In this document: one piece after another, positions 18,062 to 25,277 of the stretch
Numbering within the stretch: position 1 is the first letter of the stretch
Layout: each line of letters starts with the position of its first letter
Assembly: GCA_016234595.1 (NCBI GenBank)
Contig: JACRBG010000017.1
Location: forward strand, 26,634 to 90,633
DNA from: Chloroflexota bacterium
GTDB lineage: Bacteria > Chloroflexota > Anaerolineae > Aggregatilineales > J027
Length of the DNA: 64,000 bases
Reading direction: 5' to 3'
The notes under the pieces: model-generated
Told to the model about the DNA's origin: nothing
Seen by the model: only the letters and a program-made list of their open reading frames with translations
The model's database searches: none
Program-made: the position numbers and the translations under genes

Positions 18062-19003
18062 CTAAATTTTGCGGTGCGGTTTACGGAAAAAAAGCGAATA
18101 GACTCCGACCCCAATCAACATTACCTGTCCCACCAAAAATATCGGCAGTAGCTTTCGAGCATTAAAGCCCTTTGATAGTGCAGGCTTGGCCGAAGGTGAT
18201 GATGGAGGGCTTGTACTGACAGGAGCCATCGCTACTGCCTGAGTTGCCGATGGTAACATTGCCACGACTTGAGCAGTCGGCAAGTGAATACCCGTCGAGG
18301 TCGGTGGCGGGATCGTATGGGTGGGCGACGGTGTCCATGTAAACGTGGGTGTCCATGTAATGGTTGGTGTCGCGGTGGGAATGGTCGGCGATGGTGTAAA
18401 AGTCAGCGTGGGGGGACGCGGTGTAGGAGGGGGCGCGGTTGGGGCCGCAGGTTGGCCCGCTCCACTTCCCGTATCGTTGGCAGGGACAGGTGCAGCAGGA
18501 GGGGCTGTCACATCGCGCCGATAGCCAATGACCAATGCAAAAAACTTGCCATACTCACCCGTCGCCGCGCCGATGCCAATTTCATTATCGCGTGGGTTGG
18601 TCAAGGTGGCGTAATGCACTCCCGAATTAATCCAGAAACTCCATGCATCGGTGGCTTGGGCAATCAGGCCACCATAGATATTTTCGGCGATCATGCTGCC
18701 CGCATAGCCGTTAGCAGTCGCCCGACTCGTTGGGGTCGAACCATTCGCTTGCGTATGGCTAATAATGCCAGTCGCCGCCAAATATTCGCTTTGTTGTTGG
18801 GCCGCCGCCGCTAATTGATCGTTCCAAACATAGGCGTATAATCCCAACCCGCCGCGCAAGCTATTGACTTGACCGAATATCCACTGTTGATCTGAACCTT
18901 GGGCGGCAGCAGGTGAATATGAAAATCCTAAGATGAGCGATGTGATAATCCCCAACGTTAAAGTCATTAAAGATTGTTTAGAAGAGGTCACAGCCGAAAT
19001 CAA
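18062..19003 (-). CDS. Secreted CAP-domain (SCP-like) protein
   Basis: The 313-residue product has a signal peptide (SLMTLTLGIITSLILG ... AAAQG, cleavage about residue 36). A CAP/SCP-like domain follows at ~37-165: NSLRGGLGLYAYVWNDQLAAAA, read in parts, then HTQANGSTPTSRATANGY, ENIYGG, WINSGVHYATLTNPRDNEIGIG. The usual catalytic-like His/Glu positions are present. A Pro/Thr-rich stalk (~170-275) leads to a C-terminal hydrophobic segment and RKPHRKI, so it is probably anchored. The chosen start is TTG ten bases after GGAGGTG; an internal ATG at MTLTL is the alternative. The function of bacterial CAP proteins is largely unknown. Confidence 0.8.
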   Translation of the reverse strand: MISAVTSSKQSLMTLTLGIITSLILGFSYSPAAAQGSDQQWIFGQVNSLRGGLGLYAYVWNDQLAAAAQQQSEYLAATGIISHTQANGSTPTSRATANGYAGSMIAENIYGGLIAQATDAWSFWINSGVHYATLTNPRDNEIGIGAATGEYGKFFALVIGYRRDVTAPPAAPVPANDTGSGAGQPAAPTAPPPTPRPPTLTFTPSPTIPTATPTITWTPTFTWTPSPTHTIPPPTSTGIHLPTAQVVAMLPSATQAVAMAPVSTSPPSSPSAKPALSKGFNARKLLPIFLVGQVMLIGVGVYSLFFRKPHRKI

Positions 19004-19111
19004 GTGTTTGCAACACCTCCATGCCCCCGCAGGAAATTTCAGGGATGCGATTGTACCAAAATTAAACCAGAAAAGCTTATCCCATCATGCCGTTTGCGCT
19101 CTTTACTTTCT

Positions 19112-19140
19112 TTGACGAAAATAGTATGGCAAGGTAAACT
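19112..19140 (+). promoter_or_regulatory. Predicted promoter of the first S1 gene
   Basis: TTGACG (19112-19117) and TAAACT (19135-19140) are 17 bp apart. The predicted start near 19147 gives a ~92-base leader containing a perfect 8-bp hairpin (TTTCCGAT / ATCGGAAA, 19185-19204). Confidence 0.65.
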
Positions 19141-19238
19141 TATTTTCGGTGCTTTCCATCAGCTTATTGGTTGGTGGGCGAGCCTTTCCGATATTGATCG
19201 GAAAACATTCGTACAAACAAGGTGGTATAGCAAAATCA

Positions 19239-20510
19239 ATGGGTATTGATAAGAACAACCAGCCGTCACAAGAAGTCCCTCCGACTCCCAATCGTTCCGA
19301 GAATGACGAGGCACGCAATAGTTTCTTGGAACTGCTGGAGGAGTCTTCCTATGACTATAAGCCTCCGCGTCGTGGGGAAATCCGCAATGCCATCATCATG
19401 CAGATTGACCGCAATGAAATTATCGTGGACTTAGGGGCGAAGCAAGATGGCATCGTTACCTCACAAGATATGGAACGGCTTGATCCAACCTTTCGCAATT
19501 CACTCAAAGTTGGGCAAGAAGTCCCGGTTTATGTCCTCCAAACCCGCGACAGCGATGGCAACCTCATTGTAAGCATCAACATGGGCCTCCAACAATATGA
19601 TTGGGAAAAGGCCGCTGAGTTGATGAAGACTGAGGAAGTAGTCAGGGTCGAAGTTGCTGGTCACAATCGAGGAGGCGTTTTGGTTCGCTGGAATCGTCTC
19701 GAAGGTTTCATTCCTTCCTCGCATATGGTGACAGTCGCTCCCGGATTACAATCCACTGATCGCCGCGATGCTTTGGATGACCTGAAAGATACCCGCCAAA
19801 CCTTGACGGTTAAAGTCATCGAGGTCAACCCAGACCGCCGTCGTCTTATCTTCTCTGAACGTGAAGCCCAACGTGAAGCCCGTGCTCAACAAAAAGCCAA
19901 GTTGCTGTCGGAACTTAAAGAGGGCGACGAAGTGGACGGCACGGTGACAGGCCTGCGTGACTTTGGCGCGTTTGTCAATTTAGGTGGCGCCGATGGCCTA
20001 ATTCACGTTTCAGAACTCGCATGGCATCGCGTTGACCACCCACGCGATGTGCTAAACGTTGGCGATGTTATCAAGGTCTATATTTTGAGCCTAGACCGCG
20101 ATACCAACCGGATTGCACTTAGCCGTAAGCGCCTGCTCAAAGACCCATGGGCCAACGCCATTGAAACCTATCACGAGGGCCAGCTAGTTGAAGGCACTGT
20201 GACTAATGTAGTAGATTTCGGTGCCTTTATCGCCTTAGATGATGGCCTAGAGGGTTTGCTACACCTGAGCGAAATGGGCGATGGGTCACTCAAAGAACCC
20301 TATAGCTATGTCAAAAAAGGTGATCGGTTGCAGTTACGCATCAGTCGCCTAGAACCAGAACGCCGCCGCGTTGGTTTTACACAGCGTTGGGGTACAGAAC
20401 AAGGTCAACCGGATGAAGGTGATCCAGAACAACCCAGTGAACCACCAGTCGAAGACTTAGGCGAAGATTTAGGCGAAAGCCCAGCAGAAAGCAACGAAAC
20501 GGCAGAATAA
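19239..20510 (+). CDS. S1 RNA-binding domain protein (ribosomal protein S1-like), copy 1
   Basis: The protein has 423 residues from the chosen ATG (MGIDKNNQPS) and four consecutive S1 OB-fold repeats. Their recognisable cores are GEIRNAIIMQIDRNEIIVDLG, read in parts, then GGVLVRWNRLEGFIPSS, VTGLRDFGAFVNLGGADGLIHVSELAW and VTNVVDFGAFIALDDGLEGLLHLSEM. Four-repeat S1 proteins are usual in Chloroflexota, Cyanobacteria and Firmicutes, where they bind mRNA on the 30S subunit. The tail is very acidic (PDEGDPEQPSEPPVEDLGED). An in-frame extension to 19149 exists but is hydrophobic, unlike S1 N-termini, and overlaps the predicted leader. A close paralogue follows 321 bp downstream, and which of the two is the ribosomal S1 is undecided. 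Confidence 0.88.
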   Translation: MGIDKNNQPSQEVPPTPNRSENDEARNSFLELLEESSYDYKPPRRGEIRNAIIMQIDRNEIIVDLGAKQDGIVTSQDMERLDPTFRNSLKVGQEVPVYVLQTRDSDGNLIVSINMGLQQYDWEKAAELMKTEEVVRVEVAGHNRGGVLVRWNRLEGFIPSSHMVTVAPGLQSTDRRDALDDLKDTRQTLTVKVIEVNPDRRRLIFSEREAQREARAQQKAKLLSELKEGDEVDGTVTGLRDFGAFVNLGGADGLIHVSELAWHRVDHPRDVLNVGDVIKVYILSLDRDTNRIALSRKRLLKDPWANAIETYHEGQLVEGTVTNVVDFGAFIALDDGLEGLLHLSEMGDGSLKEPYSYVKKGDRLQLRISRLEPERRRVGFTQRWGTEQGQPDEGDPEQPSEPPVEDLGEDLGESPAESNETAE

Positions 20511-20588
20511 GCCGATTCAATTTCTAAAAAATAACTTTTTTGCAAGTGCCGATTCAAAATTTTTCGCCTCGATTGGTTAAAATCAGGT

Positions 20589-20617
20589 TTGACAGCTAGG
20601 GCATCGCGTATTAAAAT
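20589..20617 (+). promoter_or_regulatory. Strong predicted promoter between the S1 paralogues
   Basis: TTGACA (20589-20594) and TAAAAT (20612-20617) are separated by exactly 17 bp, close to the sigma70 consensus. The predicted start is near 20624, 208 bases before the second S1 gene. Confidence 0.8.
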
Positions 20618-20623
20618 CCTGCC

Positions 20624-20780
20624 AGTCAAATTTGAAGAGGGGCGCGCTTCGGCGCGAGCTATGTTCTGTTGTTTTCAACACCTTTCTGTTCAGCACCGTT
20701 TCATCGCGGTTTCTTGAATTGTAATCTGACAAAAGAACGGCTCTAGTCGGTTAGTCCCCACCGACAAGATGCCGTTTTTT
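20624..20780 (+). ncRNA. Candidate small RNA or structured leader upstream of the second S1 gene
   Basis: From the predicted start to the first U-run is about 157 bases. GUCA (about 20625) with UGAC (about 20727), plus AAUUUGA with UUGAAUU, may close a domain. It contains a CGCGC-UUCG-GCGCG tetraloop hairpin (20643-20656) and a TGTTG-TTTT-CAACA hairpin (20667-20680). The 3' end is a two-tier stem: AACGGC/GCCGTT (20736-20741, 20771-20776) enclosing GTCGGT/ACCGAC (20746-20751, 20760-20765), followed by TTTTTT. It could be a stand-alone small RNA or an attenuating leader. No known family (6S, tmRNA, SRP RNA, RNase P) was recognised. Confidence 0.5.
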
Positions 20781-20783
20781 AGG

Positions 20784-20803
20784 CTTGTCTTTGACAAGTT
20801 TTT
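20784..20803 (+). terminator. Second terminator hairpin before the second S1 gene
   Basis: CTTGTC (20784-20789) pairs with GACAAG (20793-20798) around a three-T loop, followed by TTTTT. It comes four bases after the U-run of the preceding terminator, giving a tandem pair. Confidence 0.65.
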
Positions 20804-20820
20804 ACTAACGTTCGTATAAG
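20791..20820 (+). promoter_or_regulatory. Predicted promoter of the second S1 gene
   Basis: TTGACA (20791-20796) lies inside the second terminator hairpin and is followed 18 bp later by TATAAG (20815-20820). Transcription would start near 20827, leaving almost no leader before the ATG at 20832. If real, the second S1 gene can be expressed independently of the structured element upstream. Confidence 0.6.
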
Positions 20821-20831
20821 TAGGGACGTGT

Positions 20832-22118
20832 ATGGAGAAATCTCCCACAATGGGAAACAAGTTCGATAATGAGATAATGGATTTTGCGACACTGCTAGAA
20901 GAGTCCTTTAAAAAGGGCTTGCCAGAACGCGGTGATATTGTTGCCGGCACAGTATTGGCCGTTGACCAACACGGCATGTTGGTTGACATCGGCATGAAAA
21001 ATGACGGCTTTGTCTCACGCCAAGATATTGAGCGCCTCCAACGCGAGTCTGATTTCAGCATTGGTCAAGAAGTGATGGTCATGATTACCCGTATGGAAGA
21101 CCAAGACGGGAATCTGTTGGTTTCAGTCTCACAGGCGATGCAAGCCGAAGACTGGACGAATGCCCAAAAGATTATGGATACGGGCGATGTCTGGAAAGGC
21201 ATTGTGGCCGAAGCCAATCGTGGTGGCATTATCGTGCCCTTTGGCAATCTACGCGGGTTTGTACCCGCCAGCCATGTCATGGATTTGCCACGCGGCCTTT
21301 CCGAAGACGACCGCAAAGACTATATGCAAAAACTGGTTACCCAGCCGATTATGGTCAAGGTTATTGAAGTTAATCGCAAGCGCCGCCGTTTGGTCTTTAG
21401 CCAACGGGAAGCCATGCGTGAACAACGGACAGCCCACAAAGATAAGCTCCTCAACGAACTCAAAGAGGGTGCTATCTGTGAAGGTATCGTCTCTGGTCTA
21501 CGCGATTTCGGTGCGTTCGTTGATCTCGGCGGGGCAGACGGCCTGATTCACATCAGTGAATTGGCATGGCATCGCGTTCGTCACCCCCGTGAAGTGGTAC
21601 AGGTCGGTGACAAAGTGCGAGTGTACGTCCTCAATCTCGACCAAGAAGGCAAGCGCATCGGCCTCTCGCTCAAGCGCCTGCAACCCAATCCTTGGGCACA
21701 AATTGAAGAAATGTATCACATCGGGCAATTGGTTCTGGGTGAAGTCAGCCGCGTCGCCCAATTTGGCGCCTTCATTCGCCTCGAACCCGGCATCGAAGCC
21801 CTGCTTCACAGTAGCCAAATCGCCAGCCCACCCCCCACCAACGTCGAACATCTCATTGCTCCCAGCCAAAAACTCCTGCTTCGTATCATCAGCATGGAAT
21901 CAGACCGTCAACGTCTCGGCCTGAGCCTCAAAGAAGTCACCGAGAGCGAACGCATCAATTGGGCCAACGAGCATGATATGGATCCAGAGAGCATCGGTCT
22001 TAAAGCTGGTGCAATCGCCAGCTATCAATATGCCGAAACTGAATCTGGCGAACCAGCTTTCGATGCAGTAGAATCTGAAACCGAAAACTTGGAAGATGTT
22101 GCCCCTGTTGGTGCATAA
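20832..22118 (+). CDS. S1 RNA-binding domain protein (ribosomal protein S1-like), copy 2
   Basis: A 428-residue paralogue of the preceding S1 protein with the same four-repeat layout: GDIVAGTVLAVDQHGMLVDIG (read in parts), GGIIVPFGNLRGFVPASH, VSGLRDFGAFVDLGGADGLIHISELAWHRV and VSRVAQFGAFIRLEPGIEALLHSSQI. The region DRRRLIFS/KRRRLVFSQREA and the linker AHKDKLLNELKEG are shared with copy 1. The C-terminal 40 residues are acidic but less so than copy 1. Conservation of the third repeat is highest. The first ATG is used here; an ATG six codons later (MGNKFDNEIMDF) is an alternative. The gene precedes rpsU, and both may be cotranscribed. It may be the better candidate for the canonical S1 because of that neighbourhood, but this is inference. 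Confidence 0.9.
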   Translation: MEKSPTMGNKFDNEIMDFATLLEESFKKGLPERGDIVAGTVLAVDQHGMLVDIGMKNDGFVSRQDIERLQRESDFSIGQEVMVMITRMEDQDGNLLVSVSQAMQAEDWTNAQKIMDTGDVWKGIVAEANRGGIIVPFGNLRGFVPASHVMDLPRGLSEDDRKDYMQKLVTQPIMVKVIEVNRKRRRLVFSQREAMREQRTAHKDKLLNELKEGAICEGIVSGLRDFGAFVDLGGADGLIHISELAWHRVRHPREVVQVGDKVRVYVLNLDQEGKRIGLSLKRLQPNPWAQIEEMYHIGQLVLGEVSRVAQFGAFIRLEPGIEALLHSSQIASPPPTNVEHLIAPSQKLLLRIISMESDRQRLGLSLKEVTESERINWANEHDMDPESIGLKAGAIASYQYAETESGEPAFDAVESETENLEDVAPVGA

Positions 22119-22141
22119 TCCATTATCACTCATGTAAATTT

Positions 22142-22179
22142 CAGCAGGTCAGAAGAGGTGATACCTCTTTTACCTGCTG
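22142..22179 (+). other. Long hairpin between the second S1 gene and rpsU
   Basis: CAGCAGGT (22142-22149) pairs with ACCTGCTG (22172-22179). Inside it AGAAGAGGT (22151-22159) pairs with ACCTCTTTT (22163-22171), giving 17 bp with a single bulged C and a three-base loop. Only TTT follows, so it is a weak terminator, an RNase III-type processing site or a control element for rpsU. Confidence 0.6.
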
Positions 22180-22217
22180 TTTGCCTGAATAACCCTGATG
22201 AAGGGGGGTGAAGCAGT

Positions 22218-22418
22218 ATGTCGCAGGTTGATCTACGTCCGGGTGAATCGCAAGAAGCACTGTTGAAGCGGTTCCGCAAGCAAATTGCCAAAGACGGCGT
22301 CTTGAGTACCGTCCGCCGCAAACGTTGGTACGTATCCAAGAGCGAACTCCGTCGCATCCAGAAAAAGAAGGCCGTCCGTCGCGCACGCCGCAAGCAACGC
22401 AAGATTAATGGCATCTGA
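22218..22418 (+). CDS. rpsU: 30S ribosomal protein S21
   Basis: The 66-residue, strongly basic protein matches bS21: it has the conserved RPGESQEALLKRFRKQI start and the Arg/Lys-rich end KKKAVRRARRKQRK. S21 sits on the 30S platform near the anti-Shine-Dalgarno region and helps initiation. The ATG is preceded by a strong GGGGGGTGA ribosome binding site. It follows the second S1 gene and is ended by a clear terminator. Confidence 0.97.
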   Translation: MSQVDLRPGESQEALLKRFRKQIAKDGVLSTVRRKRWYVSKSELRRIQKKKAVRRARRKQRKINGI

Positions 22419-22470
22419 TAGATGTCATGCTGGCGTATTTTAGGACAGCTTCCTAAATAGGAATTCATCA

Positions 22471-22505
22471 GCGCAGTCTTAAAGTTTTTTAGGGCTGCGC
22501 TTTTT
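22471..22505 (+). terminator. Terminator after rpsU
   Basis: GCGCAGTC (22471-22478) pairs with GGCTGCGC (22493-22500, one G-U), followed by TTTTT. Confidence 0.85.
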
Positions 22506-22538
22506 GGTAAATTAGGGCTATTTCGTGCGCTAAACCCA

Positions 22539-22568
22539 TTGACCAGATTGATTAAGTAGATGTATGAT
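22539..22568 (+). promoter_or_regulatory. Predicted infA promoter
   Basis: TTGACC (22539-22544) and TATGAT (22563-22568) are 18 bp apart. The predicted start near 22575 gives a ~33-base leader. Confidence 0.65.
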
Positions 22569-22607
22569 AGCAATGTACAGATAAGTTATCCACTTCATGG
22601 AGACGCT

Positions 22608-22883
22608 ATGGCGAAAAAAGAAAAGGCTACTAAAGAAGGATCGAAGATTCTGGTTGAAGGCACAGTGGTTGAAGCCCTGCCCAATACCCAGTTTATGGTG
22701 GAATTGGAAAATGGTCATAGAGTGTTGGCCTATCTCGCAGGCCGGATGCGCAAACACTATATTCGCATCTTGCTGGGAGATCGTGTACGGCTTGAATTGA
22801 GCGAATATGACCTCAATCGTGGTCGTATTACCTACCGCCTGCGTGACAACAACGATTCATTTTCAGAGGAAGCCCCTAGCTAA
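22608..22883 (+). CDS. infA: Translation initiation factor IF-1
   Basis: IF-1 binds the A site of the 30S subunit during initiation. The product is a single S1-like OB fold with the IF-1 signature: [45 protein letters not shown] (read in parts). At 91 residues it is longer than the usual ~72, with an N-terminal basic extension ([12 protein letters not shown]) and a C-terminal polar extension after ITYR. The chosen ATG follows GGAG by five bases; an upstream in-frame extension has no start signal. The gene stands alone here rather than in the large ribosomal-protein operon where infA is often found. Confidence 0.93.
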   Translation: MAKKEKATKEGSKILVEGTVVEALPNTQFMVELENGHRVLAYLAGRMRKHYIRILLGDRVRLELSEYDLNRGRITYRLRDNNDSFSEEAPS

Positions 22884-22897
22884 ACACCTCGCGTTGT

Positions 22898-22947
22898 CTC
22901 ACAAAGTCTCATCTAGGGTGTCTCACAAGTGTCGTACCTGAGACTCT
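22898..22947. repeat. Cluster of GTCTCA / TGAGAC motifs
   Basis: GTCTCA occurs at 22899, 22909 and 22923, and its inverse TGAGAC at 22942. The first and third are part of a 10-bp direct repeat TGTCTCACAA (22898-22907 and 22922-22931). It follows infA and precedes the next promoter, so it could be an operator array; the role is unknown. Confidence 0.35.
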
Positions 22948-23037
22948 GCTTGCGACAAACCCGACTAATCGAATACCCAGAAAGGATGTGCAGTATATAG
23001 AAATTTTCTGTATCACTGCATTTTATGCTTGCCTTGT

Positions 23038-23043
23038 TATAAT
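23038..23043 (+). promoter_or_regulatory. Possible -10 element for the hypothetical gene and accC
   Basis: A perfect TATAAT lies 45 bp before the next ATG. No good -35 is seen at 16-18 bp upstream, so confidence is limited. Confidence 0.4.
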
Positions 23044-23088
23044 AGCGTGCTGTTCGGCGCAGAGATCATTTGATTTAAGGATTAGAAT

Positions 23089-23691
23089 ATGGCAAACGAA
23101 GCAACCCCACCTGAACAAGCAACCAAAGTCGAAAAGCCTGCTGCACCGCCAAAGCCCACCAACCCAACGCAGATGCTCGAAATTATTACGTTTGCTTCCC
23201 TTGACGTTGTCGGGACTGAAAATTATTTACGCTATGGCCCCACCGGACCCTTACGCTATGTCAAGAGCATTCCCGAAGGGCATAATAGCCCCCAAAATCT
23301 TCATGCTACGCTTGAAATCAAGTCCGCATGGGAAAATGCTGCTGCGGTGACACATCAAATTACTTTTTGGCGTACCCATCATGCGCAGGGGGAAAAAGCT
23401 GTGTGGGCCAGCAATGATCGTGCCTTGCATACGCAAATGATGTGGGTGTGGGATTTTTATCGCATGTTAAGCTATTTTCAAATGCGCGTCGAACTGCCGA
23501 TTGAACCCAATCAAGCGACCGGGGAATGGGCCATCCTGATCAATGAATTGCATGAAATTAAAGAGGAAGGGTCACTCATTTTGCGAGTCAACCCCAAATC
23601 GGGCGAAATCATTCAACGACACAACCTGACCTCGCCTAAGCAGATGACCATTGCTGACACCGAACCCAATTTACTCACCCAAAAGCCTTAA
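23089..23691 (+). CDS. Hypothetical protein upstream of accC
   Basis: A 200-residue soluble protein. The first 28 residues are Pro/Ala/Thr-rich and probably disordered. The rest is a compact α/β region with many aromatic residues (NYLRYGPTGPLRYV; MMWVWDFYRMLSYFQM). No catalytic motif, cysteine or membrane segment is evident and no family is recognised. Its stop is 27 bp before accC on the same strand, so the two are probably cotranscribed, but it does not resemble the biotin carrier AccB. Confidence 0.65.
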   Translation: MANEATPPEQATKVEKPAAPPKPTNPTQMLEIITFASLDVVGTENYLRYGPTGPLRYVKSIPEGHNSPQNLHATLEIKSAWENAAAVTHQITFWRTHHAQGEKAVWASNDRALHTQMMWVWDFYRMLSYFQMRVELPIEPNQATGEWAILINELHEIKEEGSLILRVNPKSGEIIQRHNLTSPKQMTIADTEPNLLTQKP

Positions 23692-23718
23692 TTCTGGCCT
23701 ACCCGAAGGATAACTGTC

Positions 23719-25242
23719 ATGACAGACCAGATGCCCGTCATCAATATTAAGAAAATTCTGATCGCTAATCGCGGTGAGATTGCCATCCGCATTATCCGGG
23801 CCTGCCGCGAACTTGGGATTCAATCAGTCGCAGTCTATTCCGATGTTGATCGGGAATCGCTGCATGTACGCTATGCCGATGAAGCCTACCATATTGGGCC
23901 GCCTGCCCCGCGGGAAAGCTATTTGAATATCGAAAAACTGATTGATGTTGCCAAACGCGCCAAAGTAGATGCGGTACATCCAGGTTATGGCTTTTTGAGC
24001 GAACGTGCCCCTTTTGCCCAAGCGGTAATGGATGAGGGCTTGGTCTGGATTGGCCCACCTCCATCGGCCATCAACGCAATGGGCGATAAAGAGGCAGCCC
24101 GTGAACGGATGAAAGCGGCGGGTGTTCCGGTTATTCCCGGCACCGAACCCGGCCTTTCTGACGAAGAGTTGCTGAATGCTGCCCATAATCTTATTGGTTA
24201 TCCTCTGCTCCTCAAAGCTGCGGCAGGTGGCGGCGGCAAAGGGATGCGTATTGTACGCAGTCAAGCTGAACTACCCTCCGCATTGGAATCTGCCCGACGT
24301 GAAGCCCTCAGTGCTTTTGGTGATGGACGTGTGTATGTCGAACGGCTCGTCGAAAATGCCCGTCATATCGAAATCCAAGTGCTGGCCGATCATTTTGGCA
24401 ATGTCATCCATCTTTGCGAACGCGAATGTAGTATTCAACGTCGCCACCAAAAACTGGTCGAAGAAGCGCCCAGCGTCTTTGTAGACGATGATTTACGGGC
24501 CGCGATGGGCCTGATGGGTGTACGAGCCGCCCAAGCTGTAGGTTATGTTAGCGCCGGGACGATTGAATGTTTGGTGGATAAAGACCGCAACTACTATTTT
24601 ATGGAAATGAACACCCGTATTCAGGTTGAACACCCTGTCACGGAAATAATCACGGGTGTGGACTTGGTCAAAGAGCAAATTCGTATCGCTCGTGGACGTA
24701 AATTAGGCTTGACCCAAGACGAGGTCAAAATCAATGGTCATGCGATTGAGTGCCGCATCAACGCCGAAGACCCCTATAACGGATTTATGCCCTCGGCAGG
24801 ACGTATCTCAACCTATATGGCTCCCAGTGGCCCCGGTGTACGGGTAGATAGCGGCATCTACGAAGGTTATGAAGTCACCCCCTTCTATGATTCGATGCTT
24901 GCCAAATTAATTTGTTGGGGGGAATCGCGTGGGGCGGCTTTGTTGAGAATGCGCCGTGCTTTGGACGAGTACAAAATTATGGGGCTAAAAACAAACGTCC
25001 CCTTCCATCAGAAATTACTGGATAGCCAGCGCTTCTTAGCAGGGCGTTTCGATACCAAATTTGTCGAGGAGCAGTTTGTGATGGAAGAAGAATCCACCAC
25101 GCTCCGGCCTGATATGGCAGCGATTTTGGCGGCACTTGTTGAGCATGCCAATCGTCAGCAGGCGGCCCAAATTGTTAAACGCAATGCCCGCGACACCTCA
25201 AACTGGAAATGGATTTCCCGCTACGAAGGCATTCGTGGGTAG
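23719..25242 (+). CDS. accC: Biotin carboxylase (acetyl-/propionyl-CoA carboxylase subunit)
   Basis: It carboxylates biotin with ATP and bicarbonate, feeding fatty acid synthesis or propionyl-CoA metabolism. Seen: KILIANRGEIAIRIIRACRELG (read in parts) at the N-terminus, the Gly-rich ATP loop KAAAGGGGKGMRIV, HIEIQVLADHFGNVIHLCERECSIQRRHQK (read in parts) and EMNTRIQVEHPVTE with the catalytic residues. At 507 residues it is ~55 longer than E. coli AccC. The extra C-terminal part (from about residue 455) resembles the linker of acyl-CoA carboxylase α chains, but no biotinyl domain is present. No accB or carboxyltransferase gene adjoins. The start has an AAGGAT ribosome binding site. Confidence 0.93.
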   Translation: MTDQMPVINIKKILIANRGEIAIRIIRACRELGIQSVAVYSDVDRESLHVRYADEAYHIGPPAPRESYLNIEKLIDVAKRAKVDAVHPGYGFLSERAPFAQAVMDEGLVWIGPPPSAINAMGDKEAARERMKAAGVPVIPGTEPGLSDEELLNAAHNLIGYPLLLKAAAGGGGKGMRIVRSQAELPSALESARREALSAFGDGRVYVERLVENARHIEIQVLADHFGNVIHLCERECSIQRRHQKLVEEAPSVFVDDDLRAAMGLMGVRAAQAVGYVSAGTIECLVDKDRNYYFMEMNTRIQVEHPVTEIITGVDLVKEQIRIARGRKLGLTQDEVKINGHAIECRINAEDPYNGFMPSAGRISTYMAPSGPGVRVDSGIYEGYEVTPFYDSMLAKLICWGESRGAALLRMRRALDEYKIMGLKTNVPFHQKLLDSQRFLAGRFDTKFVEEQFVMEEESTTLRPDMAAILAALVEHANRQQAAQIVKRNARDTSNWKWISRYEGIRG

Positions 25243-25250
25243 TAGGAGAA

Positions 25251-25277
25251 AGGCGGGCATTAAAACCCGCTTTTTTA
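25251..25277 (+). terminator. Terminator after accC
   Basis: GCGGG (25254-25258) pairs with CCCGC (25267-25271). The flanking AAA-G and TTTTTT extend the stem and supply the U-run. It touches the stop of the convergent moaA gene. Confidence 0.75.

Noticed and set aside
19149..19238. N-terminal extension of the first S1 protein
   Set aside because: The extension is hydrophobic, overlaps the predicted leader hairpin and start of transcription, and is not like S1 N-termini.
20624..20780. 6S RNA or another known housekeeping RNA between the S1 genes
   Set aside because: Length is similar, but the long imperfect rod with a central bubble typical of 6S was not convincingly formed by eye, and no tmRNA, SRP or RNase P signature was seen.
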